DNA of 64,000 nucleotides. It comes from Neolewinella maritima. Lineage in GTDB: Bacteria > Bacteroidota > Bacteroidia > Chitinophagales > Saprospiraceae. This document shows positions 15,066 to 23,219 of the stretch, one piece after another. Positions within the stretch are counted from its first letter, which is position 1, and each line of letters begins with the position of its first letter. Made by a program: the position numbers and the translations under genes. Where the stretch lies: assembly GCF_923081025.1 (NCBI RefSeq), contig NZ_CAKLPZ010000006.1:1-64000 (forward strand). Direction: 5' to 3'. The notes under the pieces were generated by a model. It searched no databases, was not told where the DNA came from, and saw only the letters and a program-made list of their open reading frames with translations.

Positions 15066-16148
15066 ATGGATCTTCGGCGGTTCTTTTATCTACTACTCGT
15101 CTGCTTTCTTACCTGGCCCCTGGCCGCACAACACGGCCTCCGGTTACCGGATTCGACTCACGGTGACGACTGGCACCTGGACGTTAGCGACGTACACACC
15201 ACCACCCTAATTTTCCCCCACGATGTAGTAAGCGTAGATCGGGGGACTGCCGATGTGCTTACGCAGACGCTGGACGAGGTGACCAACATCGTCAAGGTGA
15301 AGTCGGCCAGTGAAACGATGGAGCCGAGTTCCCTCACGGTAATCACTTCCGGGGGCATGGTCTACACCTTCCGCGTGACCTACGCGCGTAACCCCTCAAC
15401 CCTGACCTATCACTTGGCTCCCCTCCGTTCGCCGGGTAAGCAACTGGCCCCGGCCTACCGGCCCGTGCAGCCCAAGGTCGTACCAATGAGCTACCTACCC
15501 GCCCAGGCGGAATCCGCTCCGGGGCTTGACCTGGTTGCGACCCCGACTATCTACTACCCTGCGGCGGTAGGTGCCGATCCGGAGGCAGTGGGTACGCCTA
15601 CCCCCCTGCATATGCACTCCCTGCCGGACAGTACCGATAACCCCATGAGCATGAACTACGGACGCACGGTGATTAATACCGAATCCCTGTGGACGGCCAG
15701 CAGCCGGATTCATGATACCCGGACGGACGGCACGGTCGCGACCGACAAGGGATCCGGATCGGATCTCGCCCTGAATGATATCTGGATCATCGACGATATC
15801 ATGTTCTACCGCTTTACCCTGTCCTGCACATCCAACGTCAGCTACGATATTGACTTCTGGCGGTTCTACGTGATCGATGCCAAGCAGACCAAGCGTACTG
15901 CTGTTCAGGAACGCGACGTAGATCTGCTGCAGGTGTACACCGCTGGTCAGGAACCTTCCCACATTGGAAGCCACCAACTCCGTACTTTCGTAGTGGCCGT
16001 AAACAAGTTCACCATCCCCGATCAGAAGCGGTTGGTACTCGAGGTCTTTGAGGCAAACGGTGGTCGTCACCATTCCCTTAAGATCAAGAACAAGGACATC
16101 GTCGGCGCGCGTTTAGTATCGCCTTCACCCATCAATCAAGTCAAGTAA
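15066..16148 (+). CDS. traN: Conjugative transposon protein TraN (DUF4138, VirB9-like)
   Basis: A 360-aa protein with a signal peptide (...FLTWPLAAQ) and N-terminal TTLIFPHDVVSVDRGTADVL, the typical TraN opening in which the secreted protein begins with a Phe-Pro strand. The C-terminal half holds NDIWIIDDIMFYRFTLSCTSNVSYDIDFWRFYVIDAKQTKRTAVQE, also characteristic. It is expected to form the VirB9-like outer-membrane-complex part with TraM. The stop and the next ATG share bases (TAATG). Confidence 0.92.
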   Translation: MDLRRFFYLLLVCFLTWPLAAQHGLRLPDSTHGDDWHLDVSDVHTTTLIFPHDVVSVDRGTADVLTQTLDEVTNIVKVKSASETMEPSSLTVITSGGMVYTFRVTYARNPSTLTYHLAPLRSPGKQLAPAYRPVQPKVVPMSYLPAQAESAPGLDLVATPTIYYPAAVGADPEAVGTPTPLHMHSLPDSTDNPMSMNYGRTVINTESLWTASSRIHDTRTDGTVATDKGSGSDLALNDIWIIDDIMFYRFTLSCTSNVSYDIDFWRFYVIDAKQTKRTAVQERDVDLLQVYTAGQEPSHIGSHQLRTFVVAVNKFTIPDQKRLVLEVFEANGGRHHSLKIKNKDIVGARLVSPSPINQVK

Positions 16149-16714
16149 TGAAACGCCTAAATTACCTGTTGCTCCTGCTGCTTCCGTTGGCTTACTCCTG
16201 TGACCCCTCCAACTCTAAGGAGGAAGAAGAGAACCTGTGTGCTGCCGGTGATGCCCTGGATCAACTGAACTGTAAAGTCGGCGTAAGCGACTGGCAACTC
16301 AAATCGGTCACCTCCGACGTGCCGCGGACCGACTCTACCCAGTCTACTACGGACTGGCTCGCATTCCGTCCTGACTGCTACGAGGATGGCTTCTTTGGTC
16401 TCAACGGCTTCCTGCCTACCAGTGAAGACGGAGAAGTCCTAAACGTCTACGAACTGGGCAATGCAAAATCACCTTGCTTAGATTCACGCGGTAGCACCAT
16501 AGAGTCGGATACTGATTTCAAGAGTGCTACAGTACTGATTGATCAAGATGCTTCCCTTTTCTTCTACGGGATCCCGTTCGACGGACGCGGCGGCGTCGAT
16601 GACACTTGGTACAACATCGAGTACAAGCAGGATCAGTACCTGAACTTCCGGGTTGATAAGATCTACAACGACGTGAACTACCGGTTGAAGATCGAAATGG
16701 TCCCCGCCAACTAA
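16148..16714 (+). CDS. Putative lipoprotein, last gene of the transfer operon
   Basis: A 188-aa protein with a lipoprotein signal (LLLLLLPLAYSC, Cys18) followed by an acidic linker, as in surface-exposed Bacteroidetes lipoproteins (EEEEN). The mature part resembles lipocalin-like lipoproteins of the phylum in outline (repeated short strands, W-Q-L-K-S-V opening) but no family is firmly recognised. It is coupled to traN by TAATG. It sits where traO/traQ occur in other elements and could be an outer-membrane accessory or exclusion protein. Confidence 0.7.
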   Translation: MKRLNYLLLLLLPLAYSCDPSNSKEEEENLCAAGDALDQLNCKVGVSDWQLKSVTSDVPRTDSTQSTTDWLAFRPDCYEDGFFGLNGFLPTSEDGEVLNVYELGNAKSPCLDSRGSTIESDTDFKSATVLIDQDASLFFYGIPFDGRGGVDDTWYNIEYKQDQYLNFRVDKIYNDVNYRLKIEMVPAN

Positions 16715-16754
16715 CTGCCGGAAAAAGAGAAAGCTAGTGGTGAATGAAATTAGA

Positions 16755-16783
16755 AAGCCCCTACATCAGTGATGTAGGGGCTT
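16755..16783. terminator. Bidirectional terminator between convergent operons
   Basis: A perfect 13-bp stem (AAGCCCCTACATC / GATGTAGGGGCTT) has a 3-base loop. It lies 40 bases after the tra operon and 25 bases after the minus-strand gene at 16809. T-rich sequence follows on the plus strand and TTTC/TAATTTCATT on the minus strand. It cleanly separates the two convergent transcription units. Confidence 0.8.
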
Positions 16784-16808
16784 CTTCGTTGGTCGATATT
16801 TCTTTCGG

Positions 16809-17069
16809 TCAGTCCACCAGCAGAAAGGGGCTACTCAACCGCTCGAGGGTTTCCTGGTAGTTGACTGGTCGCTTGGGCGCTGTAATCTCGAAGTTGTCGA
16901 TCGTGCGGTTGTCCTCATTACTGAGTAGACGCACCGTACAGGGCTGCGCTGCCTTGCCTTCCTTGAGGCGCGCGAAGACCGAACTGGCTTTTAGCAACCC
17001 TTTGAAATCCCAGGTCACTTCGCCCTGGTCTGTGGTTATGGTTATGCGGTATGCTAGTTGATCACTCAT
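16809..17069 (-). CDS. Hypothetical protein (86 aa)
   Basis: A small soluble protein opening MSDQLAYRITITTDQGEVTW, with alternating strand-like segments and no membrane helix or signal peptide. It is the last gene of a minus-strand unit of four (recombinase, BRO-N protein, 151-aa protein, this gene), 18 bases after the previous stop. No family is recognised. Confidence 0.55.
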   Translation of the reverse strand: MSDQLAYRITITTDQGEVTWDFKGLLKASSVFARLKEGKAAQPCTVRLLSNEDNRTIDNFEITAPKRPVNYQETLERLSSPFLLVD

Positions 17070-17087
17070 GGCTATGGATTGAAGGTG

Positions 17088-17543
17088 TTAATTCAGGTTG
17101 TGATTTTGGGGGAAGGGAAGATGGAAGTGCCGGTACATGCGGTTGCGCACGACGCTGGTCACCGCCTCGTCGTAGCTCTCCTGGCTGATCGGAAAGAAGC
17201 GGAACTTTAGGTGCTGCACCCCGTAGGCCACGTTGCGCTGATTGAAGGATTGAAGGCGTTCCCGCTCGGAGCTTACGTCACCCAGCTGCGTGATGGCAAT
17301 GGCGTCCCACGTTCCTTCACTATCACGGTAGATGATGTGGTAGTGAGTCAGCTGTGTTTGTGCAGGCAAATCTCCCGACAGTTCCACCAGACAGTTTTCT
17401 ATGTCGTTGGTCAAAGACCGACACTCGGTTCCTTCGTCCTTCAACCACAGAATAGATCCATCGATTCCCCAGGTGAAGCGCGCGCGAAAGCCGGGTCTGC
17501 GGGGGTCGTTCGTGTTGGTTGGTGCCACGTCTGGTTGCTTCAT
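17088..17543 (-). CDS. Hypothetical protein (151 aa)
   Basis: A soluble protein with GFRARFTWGIDGSILWLKDEGTECRS and THYHIIYRDSEGTWDAI segments, suggesting a beta-rich N-terminal part, and an Arg-rich helical C terminus. No signal peptide is present. It sits 24 bases after the BRO-N gene and 18 before the 86-aa gene. A role linked to the recombinase or BRO protein is possible from context only. Confidence 0.58.
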   Translation of the reverse strand: MKQPDVAPTNTNDPRRPGFRARFTWGIDGSILWLKDEGTECRSLTNDIENCLVELSGDLPAQTQLTHYHIIYRDSEGTWDAIAITQLGDVSSERERLQSFNQRNVAYGVQHLKFRFFPISQESYDEAVTSVVRNRMYRHFHLPFPQNHNLN

Positions 17544-17567
17544 AATTGAGATAATGCTTGCTTTTGT

Positions 17568-18425
17568 CTAGTTTTTCTTCTTCGCGGCTAGCCGAGCCTG
17601 CTGTTTAGCTACCCTTATCTGATCCTTTCGGTTTGCGGTCGAAATCACCTTCTGACCAGACTCTAATTCAAACGCTTCCCGGGCCTTGCCGGCAGCGGTC
17701 CCCCCTTCAATTGCCGCTTCCTTGTTTTCATAGAACCCAAAGGCATCTTTCTCAATCGCCTTGCTGGTGGTTCCAGCTTCACCCAGCATCGTAAAAATCA
17801 GCTCCAAATCGGTCATGTGATCGCGCAGAATTTCACGCTTTAATTTCTTCAACGCCTTATGGTCTCCCGGCTTGATCCCAAAGGTGTTTTGCGCGATCTC
17901 CGCAGTCAGGATACTGTATTCCAGCCCCTTCTCTACGCCGCGATTATCCCACTCATCGGTCAACGTTTTACGGACATTGATGGACTGCAGCCGCTTGATG
18001 ATCCAGTCATCGGGGTATCCCATCGCTCTATATTCCTCCTTCATCCGGTCTAGAGCCAATTCTGGATTTTCCAGTTCTTCGATACGCTGCTTGCCAACTT
18101 TTGCCAGCCACCGTTTGAACGGTTCAGCCTGTGGAGAGGGAACCGACTGGATGATGCGTAGCATGTGCTCAAAATCAGCACATTCCGTATCGCGGTTCTT
18201 ACCGTCTAATGCTACCATTTTGAAGTGTCGACAATCTGTCGACAGATCAACTCCCGTACTTTCAAGCTCGCGCTTCTTCATCCGGTACCAGTAGTCACGG
18301 GTATTAGTGCTTTGACTCAGCACTCCGATTACGTCAGTGACCGCAAACCACCACCTTTCCTTCTCCCAGACCCGTCGAATCTCCTTGCCCTCAAAAATTG
18401 CTAGTCCGCTGTGTTCTTCTGCCAT
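17568..18425 (-). CDS. BRO-N domain protein (phage antirepressor-like)
   Basis: A 285-aa protein whose first ~110 residues match the BRO-N fold: IFEGKEIRRVWEKERWWFAVTDVIGVLSQS and RDYWYRMKKRELE. Such domains bind DNA in phage antirepressors and baculovirus BRO proteins. The middle holds EYRAMGYPDDWIIKRLQSINVRKTLTDEW and KGLEYSILTAEIAQNTFG, typical of longer bacterial BRO-N/DNA-damage-inducible-D-like proteins. The C terminus is Lys/Arg-rich. Codon use is less GC-biased than in the tra genes. It is likely a regulator of the recombinase unit; the target is unknown. Confidence 0.8.
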   Translation of the reverse strand: MAEEHSGLAIFEGKEIRRVWEKERWWFAVTDVIGVLSQSTNTRDYWYRMKKRELESTGVDLSTDCRHFKMVALDGKNRDTECADFEHMLRIIQSVPSPQAEPFKRWLAKVGKQRIEELENPELALDRMKEEYRAMGYPDDWIIKRLQSINVRKTLTDEWDNRGVEKGLEYSILTAEIAQNTFGIKPGDHKALKKLKREILRDHMTDLELIFTMLGEAGTTSKAIEKDAFGFYENKEAAIEGGTAAGKAREAFELESGQKVISTANRKDQIRVAKQQARLAAKKKN

Positions 18426-18482
18426 GGTAGTACGCTTTATGATTGGTGAGTTTAGATAAGTGATGGGCCGGCTGATTGGAGA

Positions 18483-19094
18483 TCAGTGCTGCCAGAGTCG
18501 TTGGGCGATCGCGGTTTCTTCCTGGCCGACGGCCCGGCCATATACTTCCATCATATCGCGGGAAGCCCAGCCAGCCCAACGTTGGATCATATGCTCCGGA
18601 GTACCCAACTCCTGATGCTGAATCACAAAGCTGTGACGCAGTCCCTTTGGGGTAGCCTGTACTCCCTCAATACCTGCTGCGGCCATGACCGCGCCGATGG
18701 TTCGCCAGCCGGTAGTGCGCGCAAAATCCCAAATCTCCTCCCGTGCTTTGGTTTTATCGCGGCCTCCCTGAAAGTCCTTCACCTTGTGTACATCGTCCAG
18801 CTTAGCTAGATAGGTAGGGGGGAGGGGGACGAATCGGTGGACCGCTTTGCGGCGTTTAAGGGTACGAAAGATGACGCCGCCAGCTCCGAAGTCGATATTG
18901 TTGTAGGTGACGGCCAACCCTTCGCTGATCCGGCAGCCGGTGTAGTAGAGCAACAGGGCAAAGGTGCGCTTTTCCCGATCGTCCGATTTTACCAGCGCTC
19001 GGTCGATGGCAAAGAAGTACCGCCGACGTTCCTCGGTAGTTAGGTACTTACGGTTCCCTTGTTCATCAAAGAGGTCGTAATCGGGTGCGGCCAT
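18483..19094 (-). CDS. Short tyrosine recombinase (catalytic domain only)
   Basis: A 203-aa protein that is essentially just the catalytic domain of a tyrosine recombinase. It has GCRISEG (Arg I), TPKGLRHSF (box II with Lys in the usual first His position but the Arg kept), a Trp-for-His variant RWAGW, and the nucleophile region MMEVYGRA. Full-length integrases are ~300-400 aa with an N-terminal core-binding domain, which is absent here. Palindromic sequence lies immediately upstream. It may carry out element resolution or integration with a partner protein. It is the first gene of the minus-strand unit. Confidence 0.85.
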   Translation of the reverse strand: MAAPDYDLFDEQGNRKYLTTEERRRYFFAIDRALVKSDDREKRTFALLLYYTGCRISEGLAVTYNNIDFGAGGVIFRTLKRRKAVHRFVPLPPTYLAKLDDVHKVKDFQGGRDKTKAREEIWDFARTTGWRTIGAVMAAAGIEGVQATPKGLRHSFVIQHQELGTPEHMIQRWAGWASRDMMEVYGRAVGQEETAIAQRLWQH

Positions 19095-19118
19095 GACGTT
19101 GAAACTCTTCCTGTGTAT

Positions 19119-19205
19119 AGTGTTTCAAATATAGGGAAAGTTTCCTGGTGGTGCAAACGTAAACGCTGGGTTGTGGGGTAGGGGAGGGACAAATTTTGAA
19201 ACACT
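19119..19205. repeat. Inverted repeat upstream of the left recombinase
   Basis: AGTGTTTCAAA (19119-19129) and its exact reverse complement TTTGAAACACT (19195-19205) flank 65 bases, just before the recombinase start. The same half-site occurs a third time as AGTGTTCC (19215-19222). Repeated half-sites beside a recombinase gene suggest binding sites for the recombinase, either an operator or a recombination site. Confidence 0.6.
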
Positions 19206-19222
19206 TATCCTAATAGTGTTCC
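19198..19222. other. Candidate recombination core or attachment site
   Basis: AACACT (19200-19205) and AGTGTT (19215-19220) face each other across nine bases inside an imperfect palindrome reading GAAACACTTATCC/TAATAGTGTTCC. Two inverted arms around a 6-9 base centre are the general form of tyrosine-recombinase core sites. This could mark one end of the conjugative element. There is no second copy in the window to confirm it. Confidence 0.35.
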
Positions 19223-19567
19223 ATGTCACGAGGGTTTAGGGGAGAGGTCTATCCCTTTTTCCTGCGTCGGAGCTGAAGTTATGGAAGTGTAAATGGCCGC
19301 GTTTGTGAAAACGAAGATCTCTATTCTGGAGGTATCGCGCTTTTAACGGGGATAGCGGCTTGACCGCTTACCTTACCCCATAATCAGACTTAGTAAAAGG
19401 ATGTTCCATCGAGGGAACACCGTGCTCGAAGTCCGCAATCATTGGGCGCGGACGCCGGGTGCATGGCCTCCCTTTACGAGCCAATCATGCAGGCGGGGCC
19501 AAAAGTGGAAACGCTCTCAGTCCCGTCCTCTAAAGTGTCTCCAAATTACCGCTACACTTTTGTACGT
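19223..19567. other. Non-coding junction between mobile element and two-component genes
   Basis: About 345 bases without a supported gene. It contains a small palindrome TGTTCC-N6-GGAACA at 19402-19419, which shares the GGAACA half-site style with the element upstream and could be an operator. The right boundary of the conjugative element may lie here. The longer reading frame entering from 19442 is an N-terminal extension of the response regulator and is not favoured. Confidence 0.4.
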
Positions 19568-20242
19568 ATGAAAATCCTCCTCATCGAAGACGAACCCGAC
19601 CTGGCCGGCTCCATCTCGGGCTACCTGGCGCGTGATGGCTACCTCGTCGAATCGGTCGCTACCCTGGGGGAGGCCTACGATAAGTCGGGGGTGTACGAGT
19701 ACGATTGCATCCTGGTCGACATCGGGCTGCCGGACGGTAACGGCCTCGACCTGATTGCCCGGCTGAAACAGGAGCACCAGCGGGCCGGCATCATCATTAT
19801 CTCGGCCAAGGACAGTATCGGCGACCGGATTGCCGGACTGGACCTGGGGGCTGATGACTACCTGCCCAAACCCTTTCACCTGGCCGAGCTCAACGCCCGC
19901 ATCCGGGCCCTGCAGCGGCGGAAGTCCTTCGGTGGCGAACGCCTGATCGAGTACGGAGACGTACTGGTCAACCCCACCGAGCAGCGGGTCACGGTAAACG
20001 GGGAGGATGTCAAACTCACCCGCTCCGAATACAACCTGCTGCTTTACTTCTTGGCCAATCCCCACCGCGTAATCACCAAGGAAGGCGTCGCCGAACACCT
20101 TAGCGGTGACGATGCCGACCTCCTCGACCGCATCGACTTCATTTACAGCCACATCAAAAACCTGCGGAAGAAGCTAGTAGAAGCCGGGGCGGAAGACTAC
20201 ATTCAGAGCGTCTACGGTGTGGGCTATAAGTGGTCACGCTGA
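19568..20242 (+). CDS. OmpR/PhoB-family response regulator
   Basis: A 224-aa regulator starting MKILLIEDEPDL. It has the acidic pair (E8/D9), the phosphoacceptor D51 (CILVDIGLPDG), the conserved Lys in YLPKPF, and a winged-helix output domain (about 130-224) ending YSHIKNLRKKL...GVGYKWSR. The ATG at 19568 is chosen over an upstream ATG because it begins exactly at the receiver fold. Six bases separate it from the kinase gene, so they form one operon. Targets are unknown; tandem PAP2 genes follow. Confidence 0.93.
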   Translation: MKILLIEDEPDLAGSISGYLARDGYLVESVATLGEAYDKSGVYEYDCILVDIGLPDGNGLDLIARLKQEHQRAGIIIISAKDSIGDRIAGLDLGADDYLPKPFHLAELNARIRALQRRKSFGGERLIEYGDVLVNPTEQRVTVNGEDVKLTRSEYNLLLYFLANPHRVITKEGVAEHLSGDDADLLDRIDFIYSHIKNLRKKLVEAGAEDYIQSVYGVGYKWSR

Positions 20243-20248
20243 GTCCGT

Positions 20249-21511
20249 ATGAAATTACTCCAACGAAGTAGCCGCTATTACCTTCTCTTCTCGCTACTCA
20301 TCTTTGGCGTGATTGCCCTGGCACTGATCGTGGGATTACGCTATAGTCTCAACCATACCAGTGACGAACTACTGGCGAACACCCGCTTGCCCCTCGCCCG
20401 TGAACTGGCTGGCCGTCCGCTACGCCCGCGGATGGAGATTATGGATGAGATCATCGAATTACAGCCCATCGACCGGGTTACCGACCGGCAGTCCTTCCGG
20501 GACACTATAATCGAAATGTATGACGTCGAAGAAGCTGAGCTGGAGTTAGAGCCCTACCGCAAGTACACCTATGAGAGCCCGATCGGTGATACCCCCTACC
20601 GCATTTCGATCAGTCTGAGCACGGTGGAGAATGAGGATATTACCCGCACCGTGTTGGGGGTTGTCCTGGCCGGCCTGCTCCTATTCCTGTTGGCCATCAA
20701 CCTGCTCAACCGCTACCTATCCATCCGGCTGTGGAAACCCTTTTACGGTACGGTGGCCGAGATCAAGGCGTTCTCCGCCCGTCAATCCGTTACACCTGCG
20801 TTCCCGCCCTCGGAGACGGACGAGTTCACCGACCTCAACCGCGAACTGCAACGGATGACCGGTCAGATGCAACGCGAATACGATAGCCTGCGTCAGTTCA
20901 CCGAGAACGCAAGTCACGAGATCCAGACGCCCCTGGCCATCATTCGCAACCATGTGGACCTGCTACTGCGCGACTCCGACCGGCCGGAGGCGGACTACGG
21001 CAATTTGCAACGCATCAGTGAGGCCGTATCCCGTCTGAGTAAGCTCAACAAGACCCTGCTCTTACTTACCAAGATTGAGCACGATCAGTTTCCCGACGCC
21101 GCCCCATTAGACCTCTACTCCCTAGTGTCGGAAAAGCTGAAGCAACTTGCTCCCGCACTGGAGGAAAAAAGCATCCGGCTGACCACCGGCTTGCACCCCC
21201 TCACGGTGCGCCTGCCCCCGGCCCTGGCCGATGTACTGCTGAACAACCTGCTCGGCAACGCCGTGCGCCACAACCTAAAGGGGGGACAGCTGGCCGTTAC
21301 GTTAGGTGACCGCCAATTGGTAGTGGAGAATACCGGACCGGATTCCAATCTGCGGGGGGAACAGGTATTCGATCGCTTTCGCAAGGAAGGTACTGACACA
21401 GATTCTTTAGGATTAGGCCTGGCACTGGTACGAGAAATTTGCGACCGCTTCGGCTTCACTATTCGTTACGACCGCGATGGACGACTACATAAGATGACGC
21501 TCACCTTCTAA
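20249..21511 (+). CDS. Sensor histidine kinase
   Basis: A 420-aa kinase with two membrane helices (about 11-32 and 130-152), a ~100-residue periplasmic sensor between them and a HAMP-like region. The dimerisation domain carries His223 in ENASHEIQTPLAII. The ATP-binding domain has the N box LLNNLLGNAVRHN (~330) and G box SLGLGLALV (~387). It is the partner of the OmpR-type regulator encoded 6 bases upstream. The compact C terminus ends soon after the G box, as in RprX/CusS-like kinases of Bacteroidetes. The signal is unknown. Confidence 0.92.
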   Translation: MKLLQRSSRYYLLFSLLIFGVIALALIVGLRYSLNHTSDELLANTRLPLARELAGRPLRPRMEIMDEIIELQPIDRVTDRQSFRDTIIEMYDVEEAELELEPYRKYTYESPIGDTPYRISISLSTVENEDITRTVLGVVLAGLLLFLLAINLLNRYLSIRLWKPFYGTVAEIKAFSARQSVTPAFPPSETDEFTDLNRELQRMTGQMQREYDSLRQFTENASHEIQTPLAIIRNHVDLLLRDSDRPEADYGNLQRISEAVSRLSKLNKTLLLLTKIEHDQFPDAAPLDLYSLVSEKLKQLAPALEEKSIRLTTGLHPLTVRLPPALADVLLNNLLGNAVRHNLKGGQLAVTLGDRQLVVENTGPDSNLRGEQVFDRFRKEGTDTDSLGLGLALVREICDRFGFTIRYDRDGRLHKMTLTF

Positions 21512-21573
21512 TCTCCAAGCTTTCTCCAAGATCGGCCGGCAGCTTTGTGCCCTACTAAACCCCACCGATCTTC

Positions 21574-22380
21574 ATGCTTTCTACCGCCCTTCGTCGCGCC
21601 CCACTTGTTACCCTGCTGGTATTGCTACTTACTTCCGCTACGGCCACCGCCCAGCAGGGTAGCCCCTACTACCTTTCGCTCAAGCGCGACCTGCTCTACG
21701 GCGGCGTGGCCACGGGCAGCGTGGTGCTGGGTGACGTACTGCGCAGCCGCACTCCCGATATCGTCCTTGCCGACCTGAGGCTGGGTACGATTCCCGGTTT
21801 TGACCGGGCGGCCACCCGCTTTAGTTCGGAGAGGGCCAGGAAGGGGAGCGATTATGCCCTGTACGCATCCGCCGGCCTTCCGATACTACTAATAGCGGGT
21901 GATAGAACACGGAGAGATGCCGGCAAACTGGCCATCCTCTTCGCCGAGACCATGGCGCTCAACCAGGGGCTAACAAATATCGTCAAGTCGGTGGCCCTGC
22001 GTCCACGCCCCTACGTCTTCGACGAAAACCTGGCCCCCACCACCGTGATCCGGAGCAACGACTGGGCCGCCTTCCTTTCCGGCCACACCAGCGTCTCAGC
22101 CGCCGGTGGTTTCTTCTTCGCCCGGGCCTTTGCCGATTACTACCCAGACAGCAAGCTCAAACCCTACGCCTGGGCGCTGGGGGCCGGCCTGCCCGCCCTG
22201 ACCGGTTACCTGCGGATTCGTGCCGGGCAGCATTACCCCAGCGACGTGGTAGCGGGTTACGCCCTAGGAGCGGTGGTAGGCTACCTGGTGCCGGCCCTGC
22301 ACCGCAAGCCCATCGCAAACCAGAAAATCACCCTGGCCCCCGCCGGTTCCGGCATCTACCTCAGCTACCGGTTTGAGTAG
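21574..22380 (+). CDS. PAP2-family phosphatase
   Basis: A 268-aa protein with a signal peptide (...TATAQQ). It holds the three PAP2 signature motifs: KSVALRPRPY (~135), SGHTS (~170), and RIRAGQHYPSDVVAGY (~215). These catalyse hydrolysis of phospholipid or isoprenoid phosphates on the periplasmic side. It lies 62 bases after the kinase gene and is followed with an 8-base overlap by a close paralogue, so it is a tandem duplicate. The substrate cannot be told from sequence. Confidence 0.88.
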   Translation: MLSTALRRAPLVTLLVLLLTSATATAQQGSPYYLSLKRDLLYGGVATGSVVLGDVLRSRTPDIVLADLRLGTIPGFDRAATRFSSERARKGSDYALYASAGLPILLIAGDRTRRDAGKLAILFAETMALNQGLTNIVKSVALRPRPYVFDENLAPTTVIRSNDWAAFLSGHTSVSAAGGFFFARAFADYYPDSKLKPYAWALGAGLPALTGYLRIRAGQHYPSDVVAGYALGAVVGYLVPALHRKPIANQKITLAPAGSGIYLSYRFE

Positions 22381-23173
22381 CCCAGCCCGAATACAAGGGG
22401 TACTACTGCTCGTACTGGCCGCCCTTACCCTTACGGCACAGGATAACCTGCCGTCAGGCCCTTACCGACTAAAGTGGTCTAAGGACCTAGTGATCAGTAG
22501 TACCGCAGTGGGGACAGTCCTGCTGAGCGACGAGCTGCGCCGGCGGGTGCCAACTATTTTCCTCTCGGAGCTTACCCTCGGGCGCATACCGGCCTTCGAT
22601 CGGTTCGCGGTAGACTACAGCTCGGAAAGTGCGCGTAAGGCAAGCAACCGCACCCGCGACGCATCGACCTACCTACCCCTGGCCCTCCTGCTGGGTAAAG
22701 GACCCCGCCGCGACGTACTGAAGCTGGCCCTGATGTACGGACAAACCGTAGCCCTCCGGCGCGGGCTAACCAACATCGTCAAGTACAGCGTGCGACGGCC
22801 CCGCCCCTACCTGTACGATACGACCCTGGACCCGGCTACCGTAGTAGAAAGCTACGATCGGGAAGCCTTCCTCTCCGGGCACACGAGCGGCTCGGCGGCT
22901 ACCGCCTTCTTTTTCGGGCGGGTGTTTGCCGATTACTATCCCGACAGTAAGCTCAAACCGTACGTATGGACTTTAGCAGCCGGCCTGCCGGCATTCACCG
23001 GTTACTTTCGCATCCGTGCCGGACAGCACTACCTCAGTGACGTGGTGGCGGGCTATTTACTGGGGGCGGCTATCGGGTATTCAGTGCCTTTACTCCACCG
23101 CTCGCCACGCGCCCGCGAGCGCTTGACCCTATCGCCTACGGGCCCTGGAATTTACCTGTCTTACCGTTTTTAG
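22373..23173 (+). CDS. PAP2-family phosphatase, tandem paralogue
   Basis: A 266-aa paralogue of the preceding protein, with KYSVRRPRPYLYD, SGHTSGSAATAFFFGR and RIRAGQHYLSDVVAGY. The start is a TTG overlapping the previous stop; no ATG lies close by, and a signal peptide (LLLVLAALTLTAQ) follows directly. The Pro in QHYPSD of copy 1 is Leu here. Similarity is highest around the PAP2 motifs and lower in the N-terminal ~60 residues, so the duplication is not recent. Confidence 0.87.
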   Translation: MSSPARIQGVLLLVLAALTLTAQDNLPSGPYRLKWSKDLVISSTAVGTVLLSDELRRRVPTIFLSELTLGRIPAFDRFAVDYSSESARKASNRTRDASTYLPLALLLGKGPRRDVLKLALMYGQTVALRRGLTNIVKYSVRRPRPYLYDTTLDPATVVESYDREAFLSGHTSGSAATAFFFGRVFADYYPDSKLKPYVWTLAAGLPAFTGYFRIRAGQHYLSDVVAGYLLGAAIGYSVPLLHRSPRARERLTLSPTGPGIYLSYRF

Positions 23174-23219
23174 TACATGTGGGTGGGGACGCAGGTGCGA
23201 TAGATACAGTGATAGAGCT

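Noticed and set aside
19442-19567. N-terminal extension of the response regulator
   Set aside because: Receiver domains start within a few residues of MKILLIEDE; the added 42 residues have no family counterpart.
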